From Smittium culicis (taxonomy: Eukaryota; Kickxellomycota; Harpellomycetes; Harpellales; Legeriomycetaceae), in assembly GCA_001970855.1 (NCBI GenBank), contig LSSN01001993.1:1-17797 (forward strand): a stretch of 17,797 bases of DNA, read 5' to 3'. Made by a program: the position numbers and the translations under genes. This document shows, in pieces, positions 1 through 7,773 of the stretch. Every line of letters begins with the position of its first letter. Position 1 is the first letter of the stretch. Under the pieces are notes generated by a model. The model did not search any database. It was not told the DNA's origin and saw only the letters and a list, made by a program, of their open reading frames with translations.

Positions 1-371
1 GCTTTATTATATTAGCTTTATGTAATTTTTGACCAATAATGTGAAAAATGATGAAACACGAAGAAAAAAGTTTACCAGTATCTTGGCCAGGCTTATCCAT
101 ACCCAAAGCTAACAAAAAATACAGTGGAAAAAATAATTTCAATAAATAAAGCACATATTCATTATTATTGAAGTTCAAGCCAAACTTAAATGTGATTATT
201 ACTATGCTATTATTTATTTCAAGAGCTATAAATAAAATAATTTTAATGAATAAGTAATTTGGTATATGATCGATCATCATCAATACTATACACTATTGAG
301 AAGGTATTCCAATATTCGTAGAACCTGACCTCGAATAAATATATATCACCAAGAGATACAAGAGTTTCCAT
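1..371 (-). CDS. Partial two-exon membrane protein, runs off left edge
   Basis: This is a candidate 5' part of a gene, with exon 1 at 287-371 and exon 2 at 1-225, continuing outside the window. The ATG (369-371) has A at -3 and G at +4, and an in-frame stop lies upstream. Exon 1 gives 28 codons beginning METLVSLGDIYLFEV. A GTATTG donor at 286 and a TTTATAG acceptor ending at 226 define a 61-nt intron that joins phase 1 to phase 1, and exon 2 is then open for 74 codons to the edge. The 103 visible residues include hydrophobic stretches at about 53-71 and 81-93 separated by a polar loop (GMDKPGQDTGK), so a polytopic membrane protein is likely. I do not recognise the family. An unspliced alternative starts at the two adjacent ATGs at 275-280 and stays open to the edge. 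T-rich strands give spuriously hydrophobic frames, so confidence is moderate. Confidence 0.42.
226..286 (-). other. Predicted 61-nt intron
   Basis: The intron is bounded by GTATTG and TTTATAG on the minus strand. Removing it joins two open frames that otherwise differ in frame, and the shared codon becomes ACT (Thr29). The other nearby GT that I tested (GTGTAT at 293) leads straight to a stop after the same acceptor. No strong branch-site consensus is visible. The intron call depends on the gene call. Confidence 0.35.
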
Positions 372-1110
372 TGTACATAAAATAAATAAAGTTTATTATA
401 AACACCGTAATATCTATCTATAATAATATAAAAGTGCAATGTAGTAACGTTTACACTTCACAAGGGGCATTTAATCAACCCAATGAATATTTTAACGATT
501 TTATTGCTATAAAAATCATTTTTATATTCTGTTTAATTCTAGACCGCAATATTTATTTTAATCAATTATTTACGGTATAAAAATCTATGGATACATTTCT
601 CATTAAAATTAATTAAAATATGTAGAGGTTAAAATTTCATCAAAAGGCGTTAAGTGAGTAATTTTTTTTAATTTATTATTTTTAAGCATTACTAAACTAA
701 TATAAATCTTACCGAACTATCCATTTTTATTACTATTCGAGTCTATATTAACCCATAATTGCTCACAATTATTGAAATAATCTCAAGAAAAATAAAGAAT
801 TTAAAAAAAATGATTTATTGTAGTTAAATTAATGTTTAAAAAAATAATAAAAGCTTTTTTTAGGTAAAAGAATATTAATGTCAATTTTTTATGTTTTTAT
901 TAAGGAATAAAAAAAAATATGAATACGATTATCTAGGTATTAAAGAAAAGGGATATGGTGAAGATTATGATATTTAATAGTATATAAACCGATTCTTATT
1001 TTTGATAAATATTTTAAAATGAAACATGGAATGCGAAAAAATTAAAACACCAAAAAATTCAAGTCTAATCAAGTAAAATAGAATTGCATTAAAATAATAA
1101 AGATTTTATA
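372..1110. other. AT-rich spacer, no supported gene
   Basis: This is the upstream side of the left-edge gene, with long A and T runs. Two very short plus-strand frames start with ATG: one at 891-977 (28 codons, Tyr/Lys/Glu-rich) and one near 1027 with a good start context (aacATGG) and 16 codons. Neither is long enough to stand alone. No RNA gene or clear promoter is recognisable. Confidence 0.5.
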
Positions 1111-1166
1111 AAATGGAAACAGAGGAAAGCATTCTACCTTTGGACGGGAAAGGTTAAAAAAAAAAG
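1111..1166 (-). repeat. Degenerate TTAA-adjacent repeat, copy A
   Basis: Read on the minus strand, the element begins TTAACCTTTCCCGTCCAAAG and continues to TGTTTCCATTT. It resembles copy B (1257-1307) in order and spacing: a CTTTCC core, a CCAAA block and a closing TTTCCATTT. It shares TCTACC ... GGGAA ... GGTTAAAAA (plus strand) with copy C. A TTAA followed by CCCTTT-like bases is the usual look of piggyBac-type element ends, but no transposase is present, so this assignment is inference. A coding remnant is the alternative, because several plus frames stay open here. Confidence 0.4.
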
Positions 1167-1256
1167 TATAGTGTTCATAGTTGTATAGAGCATAATTAAA
1201 CTTAATGAAGTGTTTGATAATAAGCATTGTATTTTAGTTATAAATATGACCAATTT

Positions 1257-1307
1257 AAATGGAAAAAAACAGTGTGCATTTGGGCAGGAAAGAACCAAAA
1301 AAAGGGC
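1257..1307 (-). repeat. Degenerate repeat, copy B
   Basis: This is the second copy in the same orientation, about 146 bp from copy A. On the minus strand it reads TTCTTTCCTGCCCAAATGCA and then, after a T-run, CCATTT. The TTAA of copy A corresponds to TTGG here. The flank before each copy is also related: TACGCTGCTATACACTTTG beside B and TATGCTCTATACAACTATG beside A. This suggests an old tandem duplication of a roughly 146-bp unit rather than two independent insertions. Confidence 0.4.
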
Positions 1308-1320
1308 AAGAGAATAGCAA

Positions 1321-1342
1321 AGTGTATAGCAGCGTATACACT
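1321..1342. repeat. Inverted repeat, 8-bp arms
   Basis: The arms AGTGTATA and TATACACT flank a 6-nt loop (GCAGCG), directly beside repeat copy B. The pentamer GCAGC also occurs directly repeated here (in the loop and at 1343). It could be part of the repeat's terminal structure, but the function is unknown. Confidence 0.4.
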
Positions 1343-1700
1343 GCAGCAAAATTAATTTTATATTAGCTACTATAAATTTTAATTTTTTAAATTATTATTT
1401 AATTTGGTTTATATTTTATTATCCCAGTTTTAACAAGAAAATTTTTCTGGTATAACGTTTTATATTTCATAATCATTTGCAGAGTTATGAATTTCAAAGC
1501 TCAAACAAATTTCAGCCTATTTTTTATTGCTTTAATTTATCTTATTTAATTGCATAGCTTAGAATGTTATTTGTAGCAGTTTACAATTCAAAAATAAATC
1601 AAAAGTACCTGACGAATAAAATTTATGTATTAATCTATATAATTAATTTTGGTAGACAGTTTTTGGTCTGGTGGACAGGTACGCAAATTTTTGAAAAATT
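1343..1700. other. AT-rich spacer
   Basis: No gene is supported. A plus-strand ATG at 1487 opens a 20-codon frame with a hydrophobic, signal-like run and then a TAA, so it is at most a decayed or spliced start. A GC-richer patch at about 1652-1690 precedes repeat copy C. Confidence 0.4.
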
Positions 1701-1710
1701 CCATTTTTGA

Positions 1711-1737
1711 TCTACCGCCAGGGGAAGGGTTAAAAAG
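1711..1737 (-). repeat. Degenerate TTAA-adjacent repeat, copy C
   Basis: On the minus strand it reads TTAACCCTTCCCCTGGCGGT, followed by AGA. On the plus strand it aligns with copy A as TCTACC, a short variable block, then GGGAA(G/A)GGTTAAAAA. It lies about 560 bp from copy A in the same orientation. The TTAA-CCCTT start is typical of piggyBac-like termini; no matching opposite end was found. Confidence 0.35.
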
Positions 1738-2837
1738 ATATTTATTTTTCAGTTTATCAGATTTTTTTTCCGATTTAGCATATTTCTATTATTATTGCTT
1801 ATAAAAAAATAGTAATACTAAGATTAACATAAAGTATATTTAATTAATTTATTAAGAGGCCTAGCCTAAATTAAAAATATAATTAAGTAATATTTAAACC
1901 ATGGAAAGTTGTATATATAAATAATTAATTAATAGAATAATTCTAAATATATCGAGGTTAAAATGTTTTTAAAATTCAAGTGTGAAAAAAATATCAAATT
2001 GTGTTATAATGAGTCCATTTTTTTATGTTTCAGTCTAATTCTATTTTAACAAATTAACTTATAAAAAAAAATTTTTTTTTGTACTAACTAAAATCAATAT
2101 AAATATTTAAATTTTTATAAATAAATTCTATTATTTTTTTCAAATAATTAATCAAATATAATCCATTTAAAAAAATTCTGATATTTTGATATTCTACCAC
2201 TAATTATGAAAAAAGTAAGAAGTTAAAATTTTGATATCCTCAAAATGTACCTCTATTAAAATTGAATATCAGTTAAATTTGGGATATAATTTGATATCAA
2301 TATTTAAATAAAATTCATATCACAATAAATCCTAATATTATGTTAAAAAACTGTAAAAAAAAAAAATGAGAAGGTTACTTTATTGCATTAATAATCTTTT
2401 TTTTTTTTAGCATTTAAAAAACAAAGCTTTAAAATTTTAATCCTAATTCTAGATTTTATTTTTTTTAACTTCTCTATTTAATTTAATCTATAAATAAAAA
2501 TCAAAAATTCAAGCCACTATATTTAAATGCAAAATTGTTTAAAAATTTGAATTCTATGAAAACATCTAGGCAAAAATTGAAGAAATGCGATAGAACCGTT
2601 TTCATTCTCCGTAAATTTCGATAGATTCAGAATAGATACTTTTATTTAGATATCATCTATTTATTAAGCAAATATTAGTTATTCTTAAATTTTTTTAATA
2701 TAAAATTATCGATTAATATTAAAATCGAAAAACTAATAAGAGATCTATTTATAAAAAAAACTCTATTCTATTCCTAATTACCTTATAAGCTAAAATTATT
2801 AATTTTAACTGAATTTCAATAGCATAAGGTTTTATAA
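1738..2837. other. AT-rich spacer
   Basis: Long homopolymer A/T runs and no supported gene. A somewhat GC-richer patch at 2556-2640 stays open in both orientations: a plus-strand ATG at 2556 gives 22 codons, and a minus frame gives about 40 codons. With both strands open equally, no strand or gene can be assigned. Confidence 0.45.
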
Positions 2838-2948
2838 TTTTACTATTTTACTATTTTACTATTTTACTATTTTACTATTTTACTATTTTACTATTTTACT
2901 ATTTTACTATTTTACTATTTTACTATTTTACTATTTTACTATTTTACT
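2838..2948. repeat. Perfect 8-bp tandem array (TTTTACTA)n
   Basis: The unit TTTTACTA repeats for 111 bp, about 13.9 copies. The single C recurs exactly every 8 bases from 2843 to 2947 with no mismatch, and the array ends where the next base is T instead of A. Perfect identity implies recent expansion or homogenisation. It is not a telomere motif I recognise. There are no spacers, so it is not a CRISPR array. Confidence 0.95.
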
Positions 2949-3343
2949 TTTTGAGACAGTTATCAGTATTTTTTAATAATTTAATAGAAAAACTAGATAA
3001 ATTTAAATAAATCAAATATTAAAATTTAAATTATTTGCAAACTGACTTTTTTAATAAATTTTTTGAACTTAAGAATATTTTTAGATATTGGATAAATCTA
3101 ATCTCAGAGATAATTTAAACTTTATTAATTTCAAAATAAAGTATAGTTAATGACATTAATTTAATTATAAAAAATAACCAAAAGTACAATTCAGTCCTAT
3201 AAATCTGTAAATCTCAGCAATGGAAAAATAATAAAAATTTTTTTTTTAATTTATTTACTCAACCCATGATTATTTTCTTTATCTTAAATATTTTTATCTA
3301 TTTTAAGATCTATTACGTTTTTTTCAGGATAATTTAAATTCCT
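2949..3343. other. AT-rich spacer
   Basis: No gene is seen. This is the stretch between the 8-bp array and the predicted 3' end of the model at 3344-3765, so it would hold the 3' UTR if that gene is real. Several AATAAA-like strings occur, but they are expected by chance at this base composition. Confidence 0.4.
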
Positions 3344-3765
3344 CTAGACTTGTGTTGAGGGTTTCTTACTTTTGTGTATCTGATTTTCTCCCTGACACCT
3401 AGCTTTTATCACTAGGTATTTTCTATTATTATTATTATTATTGGTATTTTTAATATTAATATTTTTATCTTACATGAATAGAGTTTGTTTATTTGATTTA
3501 CTAAAATATTAGATACCTCCTCCAATTTTTGCAAGTGCAAGATGGTTTTATATCCAATTTTTTTGTTTTGGGAATCTTGAGAATTTTGTACAGCTGAACT
3601 GACGAGAAAGCTTCTTCCCTTTGTTTAATATGTTTAGTGTCTCTGTAAAATGTCGATATTTAATTTATTATAAAATACGTTTATCGATATGAAAATAAGT
3701 CTTATATTAGTCAGCACCATCAATTGCTGACTAATAATTTGTAGTTGTAGCGCGAATATATTCAT
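3344..3765 (-). CDS. Possible three-exon small protein, unknown function
   Basis: Exons at 3679-3765, 3474-3618 and 3344-3411 join to exactly 100 codons (99 residues plus TAG). Introns are 60 nt (GTATTT ... ACAAAG, 3619-3678) and 62 nt (GTAAGA ... ACCTAG, 3412-3473). The first intron has an ACACTAAAC string before its end that would suit a branch site, but its acceptor is the uncommon AAG. The product starts MNIFALQLQIISQQL, has a central stretch with helix-like spacing (HLQKLEEVSNILVNQINK), and ends with a basic tail. An upstream frame without an ATG stays open to about 3891, so the true start may lie further up. No family is recognised. Several frames are open here and hairpins crowd the same DNA, so this is tentative. 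Confidence 0.25.
3397..3417. repeat. Inverted repeat ACCTAG/CTAGGT
   Basis: Six-base arms flank a 9-nt loop. It overlaps the acceptor of the predicted second intron of the 3344-3765 model. It is one of four GC-containing inverted repeats within 400 bp; another is TTGCA-AG-TGCAA at 3529-3540. Confidence 0.5.
3425..3442. repeat. (ATT)6 microsatellite
   Basis: Six perfect ATT units. It falls inside the predicted 62-nt intron, where length change would not disturb the reading frame. Confidence 0.9.
3705..3736. repeat. Hairpin, 12-bp stem
   Basis: The arms TATTAGTCAGCA and TGCTGACTAATA are perfectly complementary around an 8-nt loop (CCATCAAT). This is the strongest short stem in the left half of the window. 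It could belong to a structured RNA on either strand, or be incidental within the proposed first exon of the 3344-3765 model. Confidence 0.7.
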
Positions 3766-3769
3766 AGTC

Positions 3770-3792
3770 TGTCGCAGAATTTCACTGCGACA
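3770..3792. repeat. Hairpin, 8-bp GC-rich stem
   Basis: The arms TGTCGCAG and CTGCGACA flank a 7-nt loop (AATTTCA). It lies 33 bp from the 12-bp hairpin. Its arms are far richer in G/C than the surroundings, so a chance stem is less likely than for an A/T-only palindrome. Confidence 0.65.
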
Positions 3793-3891
3793 TTTGTGTA
3801 TAATTTTTTTTTTGAGGTTTAAATTTATATTTTCGAATTTATGTTTATTTTTTACATCAAGTGTACATTGACCATTTTTTAAGCTTTTCAA

Positions 3892-5640
3892 TTAAATTAG
3901 ACTTCTTTAATAATATAAAATACCAAGTTTTATTATTGTATGAAGCTTAAAATTTATATTATCTTTACAATAATACACTTCTTACTTGTATAAATTTACA
4001 TTTTTTTCAGTAAAAATTTTTCAAAAAGCTCAAATATGCCGAATAATTTGAATTTTATGTGATATCCAATCCGGGTTAAACTGAAGGTAATTACAGTTAA
4101 CCTTTGAAATAGCTTTAAATTGAACAGATTTAATTTCTGATAAGGAAGAGTAAAATTATCATTAATCTTGAAATAGTATAAAATGGATTTATAAATATAT
4201 AATATACATAACGCAGTATATATAAACAATAAATATTTTTATTGAGATTAAAAATGTTCAGTTAAATGAAAAGGGATAATTGTTGATTTTTTGTTTTTTT
4301 TTGATAAGTTTTTATACGTGTTTATTTGTTTCTGATAGTTTATTTATTTTTTGAATTTGTCTGATTTTATATAAATTAATAACTATAATTATTTAAATTA
4401 GATAAAATGTCATTTTGAATTTTTTTTTTTTTTTGAAAATTTGATCCATTCAACTACAATTAGACTCAGTTATAAATAGTTGGACTGATTTTATCACAAA
4501 TTTACTATATTTTTTGAGTTAAACATATATCAAACCCGCAAAAAAAATTAACACTAAAATTAAGGAGGTATATGAATCCGTTTATACTAATTAATTGCGA
4601 AAATATTCATTAAATATCTTTTTTAGATATTTTCTTATATACAAGAAAAAATTATAGATTCGAATCAAAAATTTATACAAATTGATTCAGTAAATTTATT
4701 TTAAAACAATTAATTACAGATTAAAATAATATAATTATTTTTAATTCTTGTAAAAATCTACTTAATATTAAATTACTCTAATCAAGATCTTTAAGAAAAA
4801 AAAAATTTAGCTAGTGAATGATAATAAAACATTATTACAATTAGTTAATATATATTAGTATTTAAAATTTTTAATTATTTTATTTTTTTTAAAGCCAAAA
4901 AAATTTCTAAAAATCGAAGAATCTGAAAAAAGTATATTAATGCATTGTAATCAAATTTTTATAATATTTTAAATAGATAAATACAAAAAAATCATTTTGG
5001 TTAAAAATTTCAATTAATTTAATGTATCAAATATTGTTTTTTAATAGAAGCTGAGTAAAAATTTTAATTACAGTTTATAAATTCCAACATTAAACTGATT
5101 CAAAATAATTTTTAATTATGCTCCTTTTAAATTTATTCGATTTTTTTATCAATAATTTATTGACTCGACGAATATAATAAAATAATATTTATAAATACTT
5201 TATACAATGGTTTAAAGAGTATTTATAAATAATTATAAATGATTCAATTTACTATTTTTAATTATTAAAAAATTTTTTTCGCCTTAGTTAAATTTTTAAT
5301 CTTATTAATATTAATTATTATGAAAATTAAGTATATATATTGAAATAAAATCAATGCTTGAATTTTTTATAGAAAAATATTTATATTTATATAATTTAAG
5401 TTGTCTAACCTAATTTATTTAAATTTATTTATTCAAAAAAATTTTGGGATTATTTGAAATAATTAAAATATATTTTTTAAATTACAGAGGAACTCTCTTA
5501 AATTTGCTGATTCGGTTATTTAGTTTAAATAAACCTAGAATAATTTAAAAAAATTTTTTTTTTATAAATAATCTTTCAATCATAATCATTTTATTATCTA
5601 TCTAATAATGAATCTATATTGTATATTAACTTAATAATGA
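3892..5640. other. Long AT-rich spacer
   Basis: No supported gene. At 4020-4145 a GC-richer patch has two overlapping minus-strand frames. One of them follows a TTATCAG acceptor-like site and ends at a TGA near 4044; it could be a terminal exon, but no partner exon was found. The rest is A/T runs with no recognisable element. Confidence 0.45.
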
Positions 5641-5801
5641 GTCATTAGGATGGGTAATTGTGGTAAATTTTTTTTATTCGGTACCTAATTGACATAAAAT
5701 CCAGCAATCTACTTGCACAAACAGATAGCTTTCATTGATTAAAGAAATAGTATTTTATGATATGAGATAAAATTTTCAAGTTATTCTACTATCATCACAA
5801 T

Positions 5802-6014
5802 TTATTTTGAAGGCATATTTGAAATTTGATATCTACAAGATGTATAAAAATTTAAACCTTTTTTGATGAGCTTAAAGTATAACCTCTGTGATATGAAATA
5901 AGGTGTATAATTGCTAATATTAACGGTATCATTTGCTCTCACCTCTATATTAAATTTACACAGAATTAATACAAATACGAGAAAAGCCATAAGTTTACAG
6001 AGTCGCTCATACAT
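5802..6014 (-). CDS. Small secreted protein candidate (70 aa)
   Basis: The ATG is at 6012-6014 and the TAA at 5802-5804, with an in-frame TGA upstream of the ATG. The N-terminus looks like a signal peptide: basic residues Arg4 and Lys7, a hydrophobic core at 8-19 (LMAFLVFVLILC), and a plausible cleavage after Val-Arg-Ala27. The predicted mature start carries three N-glycosylation sequons in ten residues (Asn28-Asp-Thr, Asn32-Ile-Ser, Asn35-Tyr-Thr). A GTGAGA ... ATATCACAG segment (5886-5942, 57 nt) looks like an intron. Because 57 is a multiple of three and both junctions are phase 0, splicing would give 51 residues without the sequons. A further exon may follow near 5680-5750. No family is recognised. 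If real, it is a secreted protein; an effector role would be speculation. Confidence 0.42.
   Translation of the reverse strand: MYERLCKLMAFLVFVLILCKFNIEVRANDTVNISNYTPYFISQRLYFKLIKKGLNFYTSCRYQISNMPSK
5886..5942 (-). other. Possible in-frame 57-nt intron
   Basis: It has a GTGAGA donor and an ATATCACAG acceptor on the minus strand, with length close to the 60-62 nt of the other predicted introns. It contains no in-frame stop, so retained and spliced forms would both be translatable. It removes the best signal-peptidase site and all three sequons. Confidence 0.3.
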
Positions 6015-7440
6015 TTGAATTATTTTTCATGTTTTATTGATATAAAATAATAAATGTATTTAAAATGAATAAAAAGAAATATACTTCTAGAATATTATTT
6101 ATCCTATTTATCAAAGATAACAACAAATATCAGAGATTTTTTTTACGAAGAAAAATTATTGAAGTATATTAGATAGTTTCTTTTTATCACTTATTATTAT
6201 ATAATATATAATTATATTTTTAATCTTTATTATTCTTAATATAAAATTTTCTTTGTCGTCTTGGCTATACTTTTTATTTAACATACTATTCATTATTTTT
6301 TACCAGTAATAATAATATTTTTACAATGTGTTTCATATCCATTAGATAGTATTTTATGATCAAGATTTTTTTAATAACGGATTATTATTATTACGATAAC
6401 CATTATAGAAAAAATACGATAAAGTAAGCTAAAAATTAGCAAAGTTGGTGCAAGGCATAAAAAAACTAATAATATAAATAACAAATTTCTCTTCCGGTCT
6501 TCCAGCTGCTACCTAAAGGAAAATGTGACCAAACTATTAACTGAAAGATCCACCAAGATATTGCTTGAAGTTTTTTTATAGCTTAGAAATAAACATTTTA
6601 CTTTTATTTAATTTTTTATTGTATTTAGTTATACAATGGATTTTAATAATTTAGATTTTGGTTTCCATACTTTTTATAGTTATCTTTTATCATAAATATA
6701 CTCTGAATATACATGAGATTTTATTATGAAAATTAATCAGTTCCAGAAATTGGAAATCACTAAAAATTGTATGCAGATATTAGGCGCTAGTACTTATTAT
6801 AGCCAAAGATGTTAATACATCTTATTTAATCCTCAGATTATTTTAAATATTTGATATGTTATATTATTACCAAATTTCTCTAATGTATTTAGCAAATTGA
6901 TTTATATATACCAAATCATATCACAAGATAACTATGTTTATCAAAGCCATGGAAGCTTGTTTAATAAATAATATGATACCAATATATTGATCAATAGAAT
7001 TACTACGGGTATTTTATTTGATTACTTAAATCAACAAATTCTCAATCAATAAAGTCCTGTATTAAATTTTTACACAAGATCCATTTCAAAACGGACTAAT
7101 TCGATTTCAAAATTAAAAAAATAATAGCTCAAGAAATTTAAAAAAGTTTTCAGCTACTAATTAGTTGCTTACTTATAGAATAAATTGACTATTTAAATAT
7201 ATAACGGTATAAAAATTTATTTTTTAAATCTATACATTTTCCCCATTATTGTATTGTATTTAATACTGTTTGAGTATAATACTAACATTTTCAAGGTTAT
7301 AAATCGATAGTTAGATTAATATAACAAAACAAAACAAAATATTCAAGTTTAAAAGCACGAATTTTTTTTTCGATAAATTATAAAAATTGAATATTGATAA
7401 TATGCATTGGAATTTTTGATAAAATCTTATTTAATTAGTT
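6015..7440. other. AT-rich spacer with one coding-like island
   Basis: No gene can be called. A plus-strand frame at 6423-6581 has 52 sense codons without an ATG, including SSSCYLKENVTKLLTERSTK. Both minus frames I read across the same bases also hold long open runs, so strand and reality are undecided. The rest is A/T-rich with no recognised motif. Confidence 0.45.
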
Positions 7441-7714
7441 TAAAAATGATAGATAATATAGCTTTTCATTTTTTATTGAAATACCATTATTATAAATATG
7501 CTTTATTTTTTATAATATATCTTATTTTGGTTATTGTTATTTGAAAAAAATTCTGTGAATTTACTTTAAATAAAATATTTGTTTTCAAATATATTTTTTG
7601 TAAATAATATATAAGAAGAAGTTATAATTTTTATTTTTTAAATATTTGAAAAAAGATTGTGCTTTTTTATAATACTAAATGTAAAGTAAATAGAGTAATA
7701 CGATTTGAATTATC

Positions 7715-7720
7715 TTTATT
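7715..7720 (-). terminator. Candidate polyadenylation signal AATAAA
   Basis: A perfect AATAAA on the minus strand lies 53 bases beyond the stop codon of the zinc-finger gene. The position fits a 3' processing signal, but such hexamers are common by chance in DNA this AT-rich, so this is a candidate only. Confidence 0.3.
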
Positions 7721-7773
7721 TTTTTCTTTAAATAATTGTGTTTTTTCAATTACTGCTAAATGAATTTAAAAGT

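Noticed and set aside
1257..1347. Reading of repeat copy B as the end of a double-stranded-RNA-binding domain (WAGKNQKKGKRIAKCIAAY)
   Set aside because: The pattern is short and Lys-rich from an A-rich strand, other frames over the same bases are also open, and copy A does not preserve the motif past its first residues.
1134..1349. Minus-strand 71-codon frame, Cys/Leu/Phe-rich
   Set aside because: It begins at TTG, not ATG, and crosses both repeat copies A and B, which are better explained as repeats.
1487..1549. Signal-peptide-like plus-strand start (MNFKAQTNFSLFFIALIYLI)
   Set aside because: It stops after 20 codons, and the continuation in the same frame soon meets further stops. Hydrophobic runs are easily produced by T-rich DNA.
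2838..2948. CRISPR array or telomere repeat
   Set aside because: The units abut without spacers, the genome is eukaryotic, and the unit lacks the G-rich strand of usual telomere repeats.
3996..4229. Minus-strand 77-codon frame
   Set aside because: It has a TTG start and a Phe/Leu/Lys-rich composition, and another minus frame over 4044-4145 is at least as convincing.
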